Assembly: GCA_040216635.1 (NCBI GenBank)
Contig: JAVJOU010000017.1
Coordinates: 42,381-106,380, forward strand
DNA from: UBA1479 sp040216635
GTDB lineage: Bacteria > Pseudomonadota > Alphaproteobacteria > Rhodospirillales > Casp-alpha2
Length of the DNA: 64,000 nucleotides
Reading direction: 5' to 3'
Part shown: positions 53,773 through 61,097 of the stretch, one piece after another
Position numbering within the stretch: the first letter of the stretch is position 1
How the letters are laid out: every line of letters starts with the position of its first letter
Position numbers and translations under genes: made by a program
The notes under the pieces: generated by a model
Seen by the model: only the letters and a program-made list of their open reading frames with translations
Told to the model about the DNA's origin: nothing
Database searches by the model: none

Positions 53773-54927
53773 ATGCCGGCAGATAAACTGAGTCAGGCCG
53801 ACGTCGCCAAATTGTTGTCCGATCCCACGCCGGACAACCGGGCCGCGACGGCCGCGAAAGTCGCGGGGGCCTTCGATCCGGCGGCCTTGGGGCCGTCAGA
53901 ACGGGCCCTTGCCGAGGAAATTTTCCGTCTCATGGTCAAGGATGCGGAAATCCGCGTGCGTCAGGCCTTGACGGAAAATTTGAAGGAAAACGGAAACGTG
54001 CCGCACGATGTCGCCGTGGCGCTGGCCAACGACGTCGATCAGGTCGCCTTGCCGATGATCGAGTTTTCCCAGGTTCTGAACGATGAAGACCTGATCGCCA
54101 TTATCGGCTCGCAAGATCCGGCCAAGCAGGAAGCGGTCGCCGGCCGGGCGAGCGTGTCAGAGGAACTGTCCGATGCCTTGGTCAATTCCGGCAACGAAGC
54201 CGCGGTCACGCGCCTTGTGAAGAACGAAGGGGCGGCGATTTCCGAACAAACATTCCAGAAAGTGGTCGACGATTTCGGGGACCGTGCCGGGGTTCAGGAC
54301 GCCATGGTCAATCGGGCGTCCTTGCCGGTTACCGTGGCCGAACGGCTGGTCACCCTGGTTTCGGAGAATATGCGGGACGAATTGGTCAAACGGCATGAAG
54401 TGTCCGCGACCATGGCAACGGATATCATCCTTAAATCGCGGGAACGGGCAACGATCAGCCTGTCATCCGATTCCGGTGTCGACGATGTCATGCTTCTGGT
54501 CAAGCAATTGAACGAAAACGGACGTTTGACGTCGTCAATCACCCTGCGTGCCTTATGCATGGGGGATATCACGTTCTTTGAATGCGCCATGGCGGTTCTG
54601 GGCGGGGTGACGCTGGACAACGCGCGGCGTCTGATCCACGACCGCGGGCCGCTGGGGCTGCGAGCGGTGTTCGACAAGGCACATTTGCCCTCGGCGCAAT
54701 ACATGGCCGTGCGCGCAGCCCTGGACGTCAGCCGGGAAACGGAAATGGACGGCGGCGAGAACGACCGCGAACGCTATGCCCGCCGCATGATCGAACGCAT
54801 CATGACCCAGTACGATGATTTGGGGGTGGAATTCGAATCCTCGGATTTGGAATATCTGCTGACCAAGATGGACGAATTGCCGCCGGACGTTCTGGGTGAC
54901 GACGACTTGGCCGCAAGCACGGGCTAA
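53773..54927 (+). CDS. DUF2336 domain protein
   Basis: A 384-residue, mostly helical cytoplasmic protein with no membrane segment or catalytic motif. Its start (LSQADVAKLLSDPTPDNRAATAAKVAGAF) and repeated HEAT-like units (VRQALTENLKENGNVPHDVAVALANDVDQVALPMIEFSQVL...) match the DUF2336 family common in Rhodospirillales and relatives, where function is unknown. The last part (RMIERIMTQYDDLGVEFESSDLEYLLTKMDELPPD) is acidic. The gene converges with the DctP-like gene at 54954, leaving 26 bases. Confidence 0.82.
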   Translation: MPADKLSQADVAKLLSDPTPDNRAATAAKVAGAFDPAALGPSERALAEEIFRLMVKDAEIRVRQALTENLKENGNVPHDVAVALANDVDQVALPMIEFSQVLNDEDLIAIIGSQDPAKQEAVAGRASVSEELSDALVNSGNEAAVTRLVKNEGAAISEQTFQKVVDDFGDRAGVQDAMVNRASLPVTVAERLVTLVSENMRDELVKRHEVSATMATDIILKSRERATISLSSDSGVDDVMLLVKQLNENGRLTSSITLRALCMGDITFFECAMAVLGGVTLDNARRLIHDRGPLGLRAVFDKAHLPSAQYMAVRAALDVSRETEMDGGENDRERYARRMIERIMTQYDDLGVEFESSDLEYLLTKMDELPPDVLGDDDLAASTG

Positions 54928-54953
54928 TCCCGCCCGCGCGCTCGAATGGTTTT

Positions 54954-56198
54954 TTATCTGGAGCCCAGATCGCGCCAGACCGCGTAATCCTTGCGGAACC
55001 GGTCGAGCGATTTCCACACCTTGGCGAAGTCCTTGTCCTTTTTGGCGGTCTCGCCGGCGACCTCACCCCAGGCTTCGGACAGTTTATCCAGAATTTCGCG
55101 CGGCCAGCGGCGAACGGTCACGCCTTCCTTGGTCAGGCTCAGCAAGGCACGGTATTGCAGGGCTTCGCCTTCGGCCATGCCATGACGGACATTGTCGCCG
55201 CAGACGGACCGCAGTTGCGACCGCTGTACAGGGGTTAGGGTCGACCAGCGGTCCTGGTTGATCACCAAGGCGAGAAGCGTCGCCGGCTGGTGCCAGCCGG
55301 GGAAGTAATAGTTTCGCGCCATGCGGTGCAGGCCAAGCTGAACATCGATCGCCGGCATGGAATATTCGGCGGCGTCGATTTCGCCGGTTTCCAAGGCATG
55401 AAAAATCTCGCCTGCGTTCAGGTTCATGGTTTTGGCGCCCAGGCGCTTCATGACCCTGGCCCCCAGGCCCGTCATGCGCACGCGAAGGCCCTTCAAATCC
55501 TCGACCGTGGTCAGCGGACGCCGGTACCAGCCGGCACCTTCGGGCGACACCAGGCCGCAGACGACCACCTGCACGCCCAGGCTTTCCGCCAATCCGTTCA
55601 ACAATTTCTCGCCGCCGCCGAAATACAGCCAGGCGAGGTATTCCTCGGCCCGGGGACCGAACGGCACGGCGCCGAACAGTTGCAAGGCGGGGATATTCGA
55701 CGGCCAGCTTTCGGGGGCAACGAAGGCGGCATCGATGGTACCTGCCTTGACCGCCGATATGATGTCCTTTTCCCGTGCCACGGATCCCGGTTCGTGAAAG
55801 GAAATCTCCATGCCGCCGGCCGATACGCGCCAAAGCTCCGTTTCAATCCGTTTGGCTTGCGCACCCAATTGGGGAAGGGAACTGGCAAAGGCACTTTCCA
55901 TGCGCCAGCGTACCGTGGTGTCCGGCACGGCAGCGGGGGCAAGAAGGTTTTCCGCATTGGCGGCGGGGGCGGCGGATTCGTTCGAACCAGTTTTTTTCGA
56001 TTGGGCGTTGTCAGGGGCCGCATCGCCGGGCGGGGTTTGTGCTGCGTCTACAGGCGGTTGTTCGCCAGCGGGCAAATTCGCGGCGACTTCCGCGGCGGTG
56101 TCGGGTAGGGGTGCTTTCAGGCGCGGGGCGATAATGGACACCCCCAGAACGACGCCTACAACCAATCCTACGACGATGCCGATGGCGGCATTTCGCAT
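54954..56198 (-). CDS. Membrane-anchored DctP-like solute-binding protein
   Basis: A 414-residue protein. An N-terminal helix (IGIVVGLVVGVVLGVSIIA) acts as an uncleaved anchor, then a low-complexity Ala/Pro-rich linker (about residues 30-90), then a DctP-type TRAP binding domain: WRMESAFASSLPQLGAQAKRIETELWRVSAGGMEISFHEPG, DLKGLRVRMTGLGARVMKRLGAK and GEIDAAEYSMPAIDVQLGLHRMARNYYFPGWHQP. Normal TRAP binding proteins are released into the periplasm; here it stays tethered and no permease gene is adjacent. It may serve an unlinked permease or act as a sensor. Function is inferred. Confidence 0.85.
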   Translation of the reverse strand: MRNAAIGIVVGLVVGVVLGVSIIAPRLKAPLPDTAAEVAANLPAGEQPPVDAAQTPPGDAAPDNAQSKKTGSNESAAPAANAENLLAPAAVPDTTVRWRMESAFASSLPQLGAQAKRIETELWRVSAGGMEISFHEPGSVAREKDIISAVKAGTIDAAFVAPESWPSNIPALQLFGAVPFGPRAEEYLAWLYFGGGEKLLNGLAESLGVQVVVCGLVSPEGAGWYRRPLTTVEDLKGLRVRMTGLGARVMKRLGAKTMNLNAGEIFHALETGEIDAAEYSMPAIDVQLGLHRMARNYYFPGWHQPATLLALVINQDRWSTLTPVQRSQLRSVCGDNVRHGMAEGEALQYRALLSLTKEGVTVRRWPREILDKLSEAWGEVAGETAKKDKDFAKVWKSLDRFRKDYAVWRDLGSR

Positions 56199-56395
56199 GG
56201 TGATGACCTCTCCGTTCCGCCCCCCTTTGGGCGGCCCCTGCGTGGGGGTGCGGAAGTGTAGCCGAAGCAGACGTCCGCTCGGAGTCCTTAGACACCGCCG
56301 TTATTCACATTTTGTGGATATGTCTCGTAAGTCCAGGTGCAATAGGGAAGAAATCTTGGGATTCCGGGTGATCCGAGGCCATTCCCCGGGCGCCG

Positions 56396-57178
56396 TCAAC
56401 TGCACTTGCGGTAGACGAGATCGACCTTATGCCATTGGTTGTTGTATTTGACGGCGTAAGATCGAAGCTCCGTCGCGCTGACGATCTTGTCCTGATAGAT
56501 CAGGCCGTCGGCCTCCAGAACCAGCACGTCGTTTTCGCGCCGTACGTCATAGACGGCGGAGCTGCCGTCGTCCCGGACTACCCGGACTTTCTGTGCGTTG
56601 ACCTGATTGTAGGTCACACCGTTGCCGCCTTCCGTGCGCGAGCAATCGATCGCCCAGCGCCCCAGAACCCAGGGGACCGGAAACTGCCCCGGCGGGGCGG
56701 GTGGCGGCATTTGGCCTGCCGCCGCCTGTTGGACCATCGGCGGTTTCGGCTGATCGACGGCGAAGGTGCCCTGGACCTGTGCCCCCTGGGTCGGCTGCAG
56801 GGTCGCAAGGCGGCGTCGCGCCAAATGGGTCAGGGCACTATCGGGATAGGTTTCGATGAATGTTTGGAAGACTTTCGGGTTGTCCGACCCGCGGATGCGT
56901 TCCCATTTCTCCACATCTTCGCGGCGCTCGCGCGTCGGATCGCGGTTCAGGGATTTTTCTTCCTCACCGGAAAACGGGAGTTTGACCGAATCCCATAATT
57001 CCTTGGATTTGTCGGCGACGGTGGAAAAGGCGTTCGTCGCGGTCTCGCAGCCGCCCAACAGGGCCAGTACGGCAAGCGCCGGAAGGGCGATCATCACACG
57101 GGTGCCGGCTTTGCGGTGTCTGTTATTTGCAGGTGCGATCATGATACGGCCTTGGCGGTTGGTTCCGGCGTTGTTCAT
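56396..57178 (-). CDS. Lipoprotein with proline-rich spacer, unknown function
   Basis: A 260-residue predicted lipoprotein. A basic n-region of about 28 residues, a hydrophobic core and the lipobox LLGGC give a lipidated Cys at about residue 46. Next is a TPR-like or acidic helix region (WERIRGSDNPKVFQTFIETYPDSALTHLARRRL, as in caspase-like neighbours or sel1-type repeats), a Pro/Gln-rich spacer, and a C-terminal small domain (VPWVLGRWAIDCS...VYRKCS) with two Cys that may form a disulfide. ATG 57178 has GAGAGGAGC upstream. I do not recognise the family. Confidence 0.72.
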   Translation of the reverse strand: MNNAGTNRQGRIMIAPANNRHRKAGTRVMIALPALAVLALLGGCETATNAFSTVADKSKELWDSVKLPFSGEEEKSLNRDPTRERREDVEKWERIRGSDNPKVFQTFIETYPDSALTHLARRRLATLQPTQGAQVQGTFAVDQPKPPMVQQAAAGQMPPPAPPGQFPVPWVLGRWAIDCSRTEGGNGVTYNQVNAQKVRVVRDDGSSAVYDVRRENDVLVLEADGLIYQDKIVSATELRSYAVKYNNQWHKVDLVYRKCS

Positions 57179-57285
57179 GGAGCGGTGCTCCTCTCCAGAG
57201 CTCCGTAAAAGTAGCCAATTAGAAATCAAAGCGAAAGGCCAACCCGCGCGCGTGATGTCTGCAGGGTTCTGCCTGCGTAAAAGAA

Positions 57286-57319
57286 AACGGCCCCGGGTTT
57301 GCAAACCACAGGGGCCGTT
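57286..57319 (-). terminator. Terminator of the original tRNA-Pro gene
   Basis: On the minus strand, AACGGCCCC and GGGGCCGTT form a nine-base stem with a 16-base loop, followed by TTCTTTT. It begins ten bases after the tRNA 3' end, where a tRNA terminator belongs, and remains with the displaced tRNA tail. Confidence 0.8.
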
Positions 57320-57328
57320 CTCGATTTT

Positions 57329-57378
57329 TGGTCGGAGTGAGAGGATTTGAACCTCCGACCCCCGCCTCCCGAAGACGG
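57329..57378 (-). mobile_element. att site: 3' part of tRNA-Pro(CGG), element boundary
   Basis: On the minus strand these 50 bases equal the 3' part of a tRNA-Pro: anticodon stem CCGTC with loop TTCGGGA (anticodon CGG) and stem GGCGG, variable loop, T-arm with GGTTCAAATCC, acceptor strand CACTCCG, discriminator A and CCA. The expected 5' half (acceptor CGGAGTG, D-arm) is not there; the bases upstream read as an unrelated GGCGG-aaat-CCGCC hairpin. With the integrase next to it, this is the left attachment site of an element integrated at tRNA-Pro; the intact tRNA should lie at the far end. Confidence 0.88.
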
Positions 57379-57510
57379 CGGATTTCCGCCAACCTGTTGA
57401 TATTACGTGTTACGGTCCCAAGGATTCCGCCCAAATAGCCCACGTGTTCCCGTTTCAGACCCGCGAAAGTGGTTCAATTGAACCACCAAGCACCGTTCTA
57501 CGGGTGAGCT

Positions 57511-57720
57511 TCAATCTTGATGTAGGTCTTCGATCCAGCCGGCCTGAGATAGGTCAGCTACCCGTTGCGGCGAGACAAGAACTCGACCGCCACTTGGCGT
57601 CAACATCCAAACCCAATTGTCCTGTGGGCTCTGATTTTCTGATGACCGGCGCTTTATCAGCCCGAGATCAGCGGCCAGATAAATGTGTTTCCATTTACGG
57701 TCAGGGATGTACTCGGCCAT
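57511..57720 (-). CDS. Small hypothetical protein next to the att site
   Basis: A 69-residue soluble protein just downstream of the integrase (stop of integrase at 57729, start here at 57720 or 57723). The sequence MAEYIPDRKWKHIYL...DNWVWMLTPSGGRVL has no motif I know. It is the only ORF between the integrase and att and may be the last gene of that transcript. Coding status is likely but not certain. Confidence 0.45.
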   Translation of the reverse strand: MAEYIPDRKWKHIYLAADLGLIKRRSSENQSPQDNWVWMLTPSGGRVLVSPQRVADLSQAGWIEDLHQD

Positions 57721-57728
57721 CACCAGAC

Positions 57729-58796
57729 TTACACTTCCAGTGCCTCCGCTGCATCCCGCATGTGTTCAGGCTGGAACCGCGCATAAATTCTTTGGGTCAC
57801 GCGGATATCGGAATGACCCATATAGTCGCAGATTTTCGATAACTGCACTCCCGCCATGGCCATCCAGACGCCGGCGGTATGACGAAGCGTGTGAATGTCG
57901 ACCTTTCGGCGCCGGTATTCGGCGAGCTCTTCCGGGGTCGGCGTTGGGTCGTTGTGACGCTTCGGATCAAGCCAGGGTTTCTCGGGCACCAGGCCCGCCC
58001 TGCGCACGGCCGCGTTGAAGGCCGTCTTGATATTCTGGATTCCCTCCCCCTCATACTCAATCACGAAGCCGGACTTTCCGACCTTGCGCGCCGTCTGCAG
58101 GACCGCCTTGATGGTCTTATTCATCGGCACTGTGGCGCGTTTCTTTCCGTTCGGCTTTACCCCCAGCCAGATTTCATCGTGATCCCAGCGGACTTGCGGC
58201 CATGTCATTGTCAGCAGTGCTTCCTTCCGGCCTGCCGTGGCAATGGCCAGATGCAGGAAGACTGTCAGGTGAAAGGTGTTTTCCGATGCCTGCAGCAGAC
58301 GGGCGAATTCCTCGCGCGTCAGCCACCGATCACGCGGCGGCGGCGGGGCAGGCAGATCGAACACCGCCTTATTATGCTTGTCAAACCAGTTGACCGCGGC
58401 GCGCAGGTCAGTCAGCTCTTTTCGAATAGTGCCGTCCGATACACCATGATCGCGCCTTGATGCGACATAGGCACGGCATGTATCTCTGGTGATGTTGTTG
58501 GCTTCCAAGGGGCCGAAGTGCCACTTCAGGGCCTGCCAGGAGGTTTCCTGTCGATCCCTGCGCACGGCCTGGCGGTCATCAAGGTAGGAGGTCCAAAAAT
58601 CCTGGATCTTGCTGCTGGCCGGGCGGGCCATTTGTTCCTTTATAAAATCCGCTTCCCGCTTCGCAATCGGATAATTCGGGCATCGGTCCTTTGGTCCTGT
58701 GGCGTCTTGTCTGAGTGAGACGCGCTTTCTCTTACCGTCCCGCCAGATTTTGAGGCACCATTTCCCGCGGTAGTCGACGATGTCGTCATCTGGCAT
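57729..58796 (-). CDS. int: Tyrosine recombinase / phage integrase
   Basis: A 355-residue site-specific recombinase. N-terminal arm-binding region (GKWCLKIWRDGKRKRVSL), SAM-like core-binding domain (about residues 65-145), and a catalytic domain with R190 (TAGRKEAL), H302 and R305 in HTLRH, H328 in GHSDIRV and nucleophile Y338 in RIYAR. All catalytic residues are intact. It is transcribed toward the att site 350 bases away. The first 157 bases overlap the HTH gene in another frame. Confidence 0.95.
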   Translation of the reverse strand: MPDDDIVDYRGKWCLKIWRDGKRKRVSLRQDATGPKDRCPNYPIAKREADFIKEQMARPASSKIQDFWTSYLDDRQAVRRDRQETSWQALKWHFGPLEANNITRDTCRAYVASRRDHGVSDGTIRKELTDLRAAVNWFDKHNKAVFDLPAPPPPRDRWLTREEFARLLQASENTFHLTVFLHLAIATAGRKEALLTMTWPQVRWDHDEIWLGVKPNGKKRATVPMNKTIKAVLQTARKVGKSGFVIEYEGEGIQNIKTAFNAAVRRAGLVPEKPWLDPKRHNDPTPTPEELAEYRRRKVDIHTLRHTAGVWMAMAGVQLSKICDYMGHSDIRVTQRIYARFQPEHMRDAAEALEV

Positions 58797-58987
58797 TGCT
58801 CAAACTCCTGAACAGCATCCTGTTGGATACGAATTAAACGCCCGCAACGGAAGGCGCGCAACTCCTGGCGGTCGATCAAGTTACGCACATGCTGTGGAGA
58901 ACAGCCCCAATAGGCGGCGAGTTCGTCGACGGATGCCGGCCAAATTATATCATCGAACCGTAGCCGCTTTTCCTTCGGGTGCCCCAT
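58640..58987 (-). CDS. Excisionase-like HTH protein
   Basis: A 115-residue protein. Residues about 17-62 form a helix-turn-helix of the MerR/HTH_17 type: ASVDELAAYWGCSPQHVRNLIDRQELRAFRCGRLIRI. The tail from about residue 65 (Ser/Thr-rich) lies wholly in the region overlapping the integrase N-terminus and is probably not folded. Small HTH proteins encoded just before int often act as excisionase or direct recombination. Start ATG 58987, with GGAGATAGAGC before it (a repeated leader in this island). Confidence 0.82.
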   Translation of the reverse strand: MGHPKEKRLRFDDIIWPASVDELAAYWGCSPQHVRNLIDRQELRAFRCGRLIRIQQDAVQEFEQCQMTTSSTTAGNGASKSGGTVRESASHSDKTPQDQRTDARIIRLRSGKRIL

Positions 58988-59042
58988 CGCTCTATCTCCG
59001 CTCGTTTTCAGTTACCAGTTGGTACCGGGTGGTACCGCTCGG

Positions 59043-59429
59043 TTACGGGCGAGAGACGACCTTGAAGTCGTCAATCGTCGGGAAGGCGTGGTAGCCGTTC
59101 CGGGTGTCGGTGCGGCGCATGTCTTGTCGGTAGCTGCCGTTAGCTAGAAGCGCGTCCACGGCTTCTTGCTTGGTGTCGCCAAAGCCCGCCGGGCTTTCCT
59201 GTAGGTTCTGGAAGTGGGGTGGCACAGCGCACCATGCGTTGCCGTCCATGAACAACTTATGCCCGCGCCACTCCGGCTCGTCGTCAGGGTATAAGCCGTG
59301 GTGTTCGCAGCAGCCGCTACAGATGAAATCTTCGCCATTTGGGGTCTGGTTTTCGACACCCCAAAGGCCCTCGACATCTTCATCGGTGTCGATGTGTCCG
59401 TCGCATAGGCCGCAACGCATGATGCTCAT
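59043..59429 (-). CDS. Phage-type hypothetical protein with Cys pairs
   Basis: A 128-residue protein. CGLC near the N-terminus and CSGCC about 30 residues on may bind zinc. The C-terminal part HFQNLQESPAGFGDTKQEAVDALLAN matches a motif I know from many phage and prophage proteins of unknown role. Start ATG 59429 is chosen because the leader AACGAGAGG is nine bases upstream; the ATG at 59438 would start inside it. Sits just before the HTH gene. Confidence 0.65.
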   Translation of the reverse strand: MSIMRCGLCDGHIDTDEDVEGLWGVENQTPNGEDFICSGCCEHHGLYPDDEPEWRGHKLFMDGNAWCAVPPHFQNLQESPAGFGDTKQEAVDALLANGSYRQDMRRTDTRNGYHAFPTIDDFKVVSRP

Positions 59430-59446
59430 GTGCTTCATCCTCTCGT

Positions 59447-59653
59447 TTATGCGAAGTGAGTTGGAACAAATGGCTGGCGCGGCTCGTTCAGCAAATCGCC
59501 CTTAATCACGTTCTCGCAGTAGGTGATTGCCAGGCCGGCCCTTTCCATACAAACCAAAACATGCTCGGCTTCTTGAGGGTGAAGGTGGGCAAGCGGCCCC
59601 ATCGTGGACATAAGGCCGATCAACTCGCCTCGGTTTGTAACTTTCTCTGTCAT
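59447..59653 (-). CDS. Small hypothetical protein
   Basis: A 68-residue protein (MTEKVTNRGELIGLMSTMG...) without a known domain; two Cys and one helical segment. Its start has the leader CGAGGATTTGAGAA. Its stop TAA is directly followed by the leader of the next gene at 59429. Coding likelihood rests on this tight gene packing. Confidence 0.5.
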   Translation of the reverse strand: MTEKVTNRGELIGLMSTMGPLAHLHPQEAEHVLVCMERAGLAITYCENVIKGDLLNEPRQPFVPTHFA

Positions 59654-59790
59654 TTCTCAAATCCTCGTTTTCAAAAATGGCCGCTACACGTCTGCGGGGC
59701 GTGCTCCCAAGCTTTCGCTTTCGGCTCCGTTACGGCCTCCCTTTCATATCGGCCCGCATGACGGAGCAAGCAGCGGGCGGGAATCCTCGG

Positions 59791-60021
59791 TTACGAACGA
59801 GACGCCCGTTCAGGCGTCCGCTCCAATTTATCGACCAGTTCGCGGCAGATGCGCTGATCGGATTTTGAAAGGCTGTCCCAGAAGTCCATGCTTCCGCCGC
59901 CCATCCGGGCATACCGAGCGCCCCAGATGTACATAGCTACACGGGCTTCTTTGTGGGGGTTCAGGTTTCTCCGAGTGCGCTCTAATTGGGACCGCGCTTC
60001 GGCTACACTATGAGCCATCAT
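59791..60021 (-). CDS. Small hypothetical protein, paralogue of the one at 63847
   Basis: A 76-residue protein. The middle AMYIWGARYARMGGGSMDFWDSL resembles IIWGDEYAAQRGGSMDFWDSL of the gene at the window end: the same WG-x2-Y-x4-GGSMDFWDSL core. The rest is basic and helical with no recognised function. Start ATG 60021 follows CGAGAGGAACCGGAAC; the longer ORF start at 60063 is in the repeat module. Confidence 0.62.
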   Translation of the reverse strand: MMAHSVAEARSQLERTRRNLNPHKEARVAMYIWGARYARMGGGSMDFWDSLSKSDQRICRELVDKLERTPERASRS

Positions 60022-60033
60022 GTTCCGGTTCCT

Positions 60034-60052
60034 CTCGATTGTGTTACGTGAC
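60034..60052 (-). repeat. Gene-junction repeat, copy 1
   Basis: On the minus strand GTCACGTAACACAATCGAG: the last codons and TAA stop of the gene at 60044, then the junction core with one mismatch (T for C), then the leader of the gene at 60021. Confidence 0.75.
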
Positions 60053-60256
60053 TTCAAACTCAACGCCGCAGTGTTTTTCCTGTTCGCCCGTGCAGATCAC
60101 TCCGCCGGGCTCACCGCAGCCAAGGCAGGCCATATCCCGGAGTGTCCCGGTGTCGGGCCAGCCTCCGCACCAGCGGTGCGTACACTTGACGCAGATCAAT
60201 TCGCTGAATACGTAGCCGCCTCGGGCTTCGGTGAAATCAATCACGTTGTCATCCAT
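60044..60256 (-). CDS. Small zinc-ribbon-like protein
   Basis: A 70-residue protein with CVKC and CLGC pairs about 24 residues apart, the spacing of a zinc ribbon, and two more Cys near the end. Ends in VEFEVT. The start overlaps the stop of the gene at 60249 (ATGGATGAC), suggesting translational coupling; the ribosome-binding site GGTAGAG is modest. Confidence 0.6.
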   Translation of the reverse strand: MDDNVIDFTEARGGYVFSELICVKCTHRWCGGWPDTGTLRDMACLGCGEPGGVICTGEQEKHCGVEFEVT

Positions 60257-60476
60257 TCTGTGGCTCTACCAAAAGCCCGCGAAGTTTCTGGATTTCGGGA
60301 TATATCGCAGGGTCTTTACCGGACTTGACCTCGATTTCTCGGGCCACTTCGGCGATGCCGCTCACAAGGCGAGTGATTGTTTTACGCTGGTGCTGTTCTT
60401 CTTTGAAGCCAATGCGGAGTAAGTCGATTGAGCGGTGGAAGAACAGTTTGAATTTTTCTGCTTTCGGATTAATCAT
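60249..60476 (-). CDS. Small helical hypothetical protein
   Basis: A 75-residue basic helical protein (MINPKAEKFKLFFHRSIDLL...), start ATG 60476 with the good ribosome-binding sequence AAGGAGAG. The ORF extends upstream to 60644 but that part overlaps the gene at 60508. No domain recognised. Coupled to the zinc-ribbon gene. Confidence 0.55.
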   Translation of the reverse strand: MINPKAEKFKLFFHRSIDLLRIGFKEEQHQRKTITRLVSGIAEVAREIEVKSGKDPAIYPEIQKLRGLLVEPQNG

Positions 60477-60507
60477 CTTCTCTCCTTCGGCCCCCTGGGC
60501 CTCGTTT

Positions 60508-60690
60508 CTAAGCCGTGACCTGTGCCCCGTGGGGGCGGCGCGGGCATCCCGTGCTACCACACCCAAATTCAGCGCCAACCGGACAGACGCACCCTTTCGG
60601 TTGTGATGGGCCAACCCCATGTACAGACTGCTCCAGCCGCTCAATGCGCTTGGTTAGGTCGCCTATCAGAACTTCGATTTCTTTGTCCAT
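60508..60690 (-). CDS. Small coiled-coil plus Cys-rich protein
   Basis: A 60-residue protein: a short coiled coil (EIEVLIGDLTKRIERLEQSV), then a Cys-rich tail (KGCVCPVGAEFGCGSTGC) with CVC and CGSTGC. Start ATG 60690 with the leader CGAGGATTTGAGAA shared with the genes at 59653 and 62179. Function unknown. Confidence 0.5.
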   Translation of the reverse strand: MDKEIEVLIGDLTKRIERLEQSVHGVGPSQPKGCVCPVGAEFGCGSTGCPRRPHGAQVTA

Positions 60691-60700
60691 TTCTCAAATC

Positions 60701-60716
60701 CTCGGTTATACGTGAC
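60701..60716 (-). repeat. Gene-junction repeat, degenerate copy
   Basis: The minus strand reads GTCACGTATAACCGAG, the core with a three-base deletion, upstream of the leader of the gene at 60690. It does not carry a stop codon. Confidence 0.5.
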
Positions 60717-60768
60717 TTCTACCGCAGAGGCCCCGCCATCCATTCGGACCGGGGCATGCGGGACGGGG

Positions 60769-60782
60769 CTCGGTTGTGTTAC
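60769..60782 (-). repeat. Gene-junction repeat, copy 2
   Basis: Minus-strand GTAACACAACCGAG; the TAA is the stop of the gene at 60779. It is not directly followed by a gene start, so the next junction piece may have been lost. Confidence 0.75.
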
Positions 60783-60955
60783 GACAGGGCCAGCGCGTCC
60801 TTCACGCGGTTGAGCCGCAAATTGGCGTCCAGGAACGCTTCGTATTCCCGCTGGCCGGGGTGCCCCTTGCGCAATTCGTAAGTCAGAAGTTCCTGCACGA
60901 TATTGATGTCGCCAGCTATTTCGCGTGCTTCACGGTCGTTGATTTTGATGGTCAT
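60779..60955 (-). CDS. Small helical hypothetical protein
   Basis: A 58-residue protein (MTIKINDREAREIAGDINIV...), with start ATG 60955 and GGAGG six bases upstream, the strongest ribosome-binding site in the island. It is acidic-basic and entirely helical. Possibly a small regulator, but no motif supports that. Confidence 0.6.
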   Translation of the reverse strand: MTIKINDREAREIAGDINIVQELLTYELRKGHPGQREYEAFLDANLRLNRVKDALALS

Positions 60956-60972
60956 GACTTCCTCCAATAAAA

Positions 60973-60996
60973 GGTTGATGACGGATGGTATCAACC
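60973..60996. promoter_or_regulatory. Inverted repeat upstream of the 60779 gene
   Basis: GGTTGAT (60973-60979) and ATCAACC (60990-60996) are separated by ten bases, and an AT-rich stretch (60997-61040, with TACTCAG twice) follows. It is a possible operator or promoter for the minus-strand genes, but no clear -10 and -35 pair fits. Confidence 0.35.
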
Positions 60997-61097
60997 TCAG
61001 TACTCAGACAAAGAATTATTTTCTATACTCAGGTTTTATTTTGCTCGTTTGGCGACGGACAGAAAAGCGTCGGCAGGGGGCCAGCGGAAATCGCTCG

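Noticed and set aside
57329..57410. Complete tRNA gene at the island edge
   Set aside because: Only the anticodon arm, T-arm and acceptor 3' strand are present; no D-arm or 5' acceptor strand can be found.
60955..61010. Promoter TTGATA with TTTTAT for the gene at 60779
   Set aside because: The -10 would lie right at the GGAGG ribosome-binding site and leave no leader, so I report only the inverted repeat.
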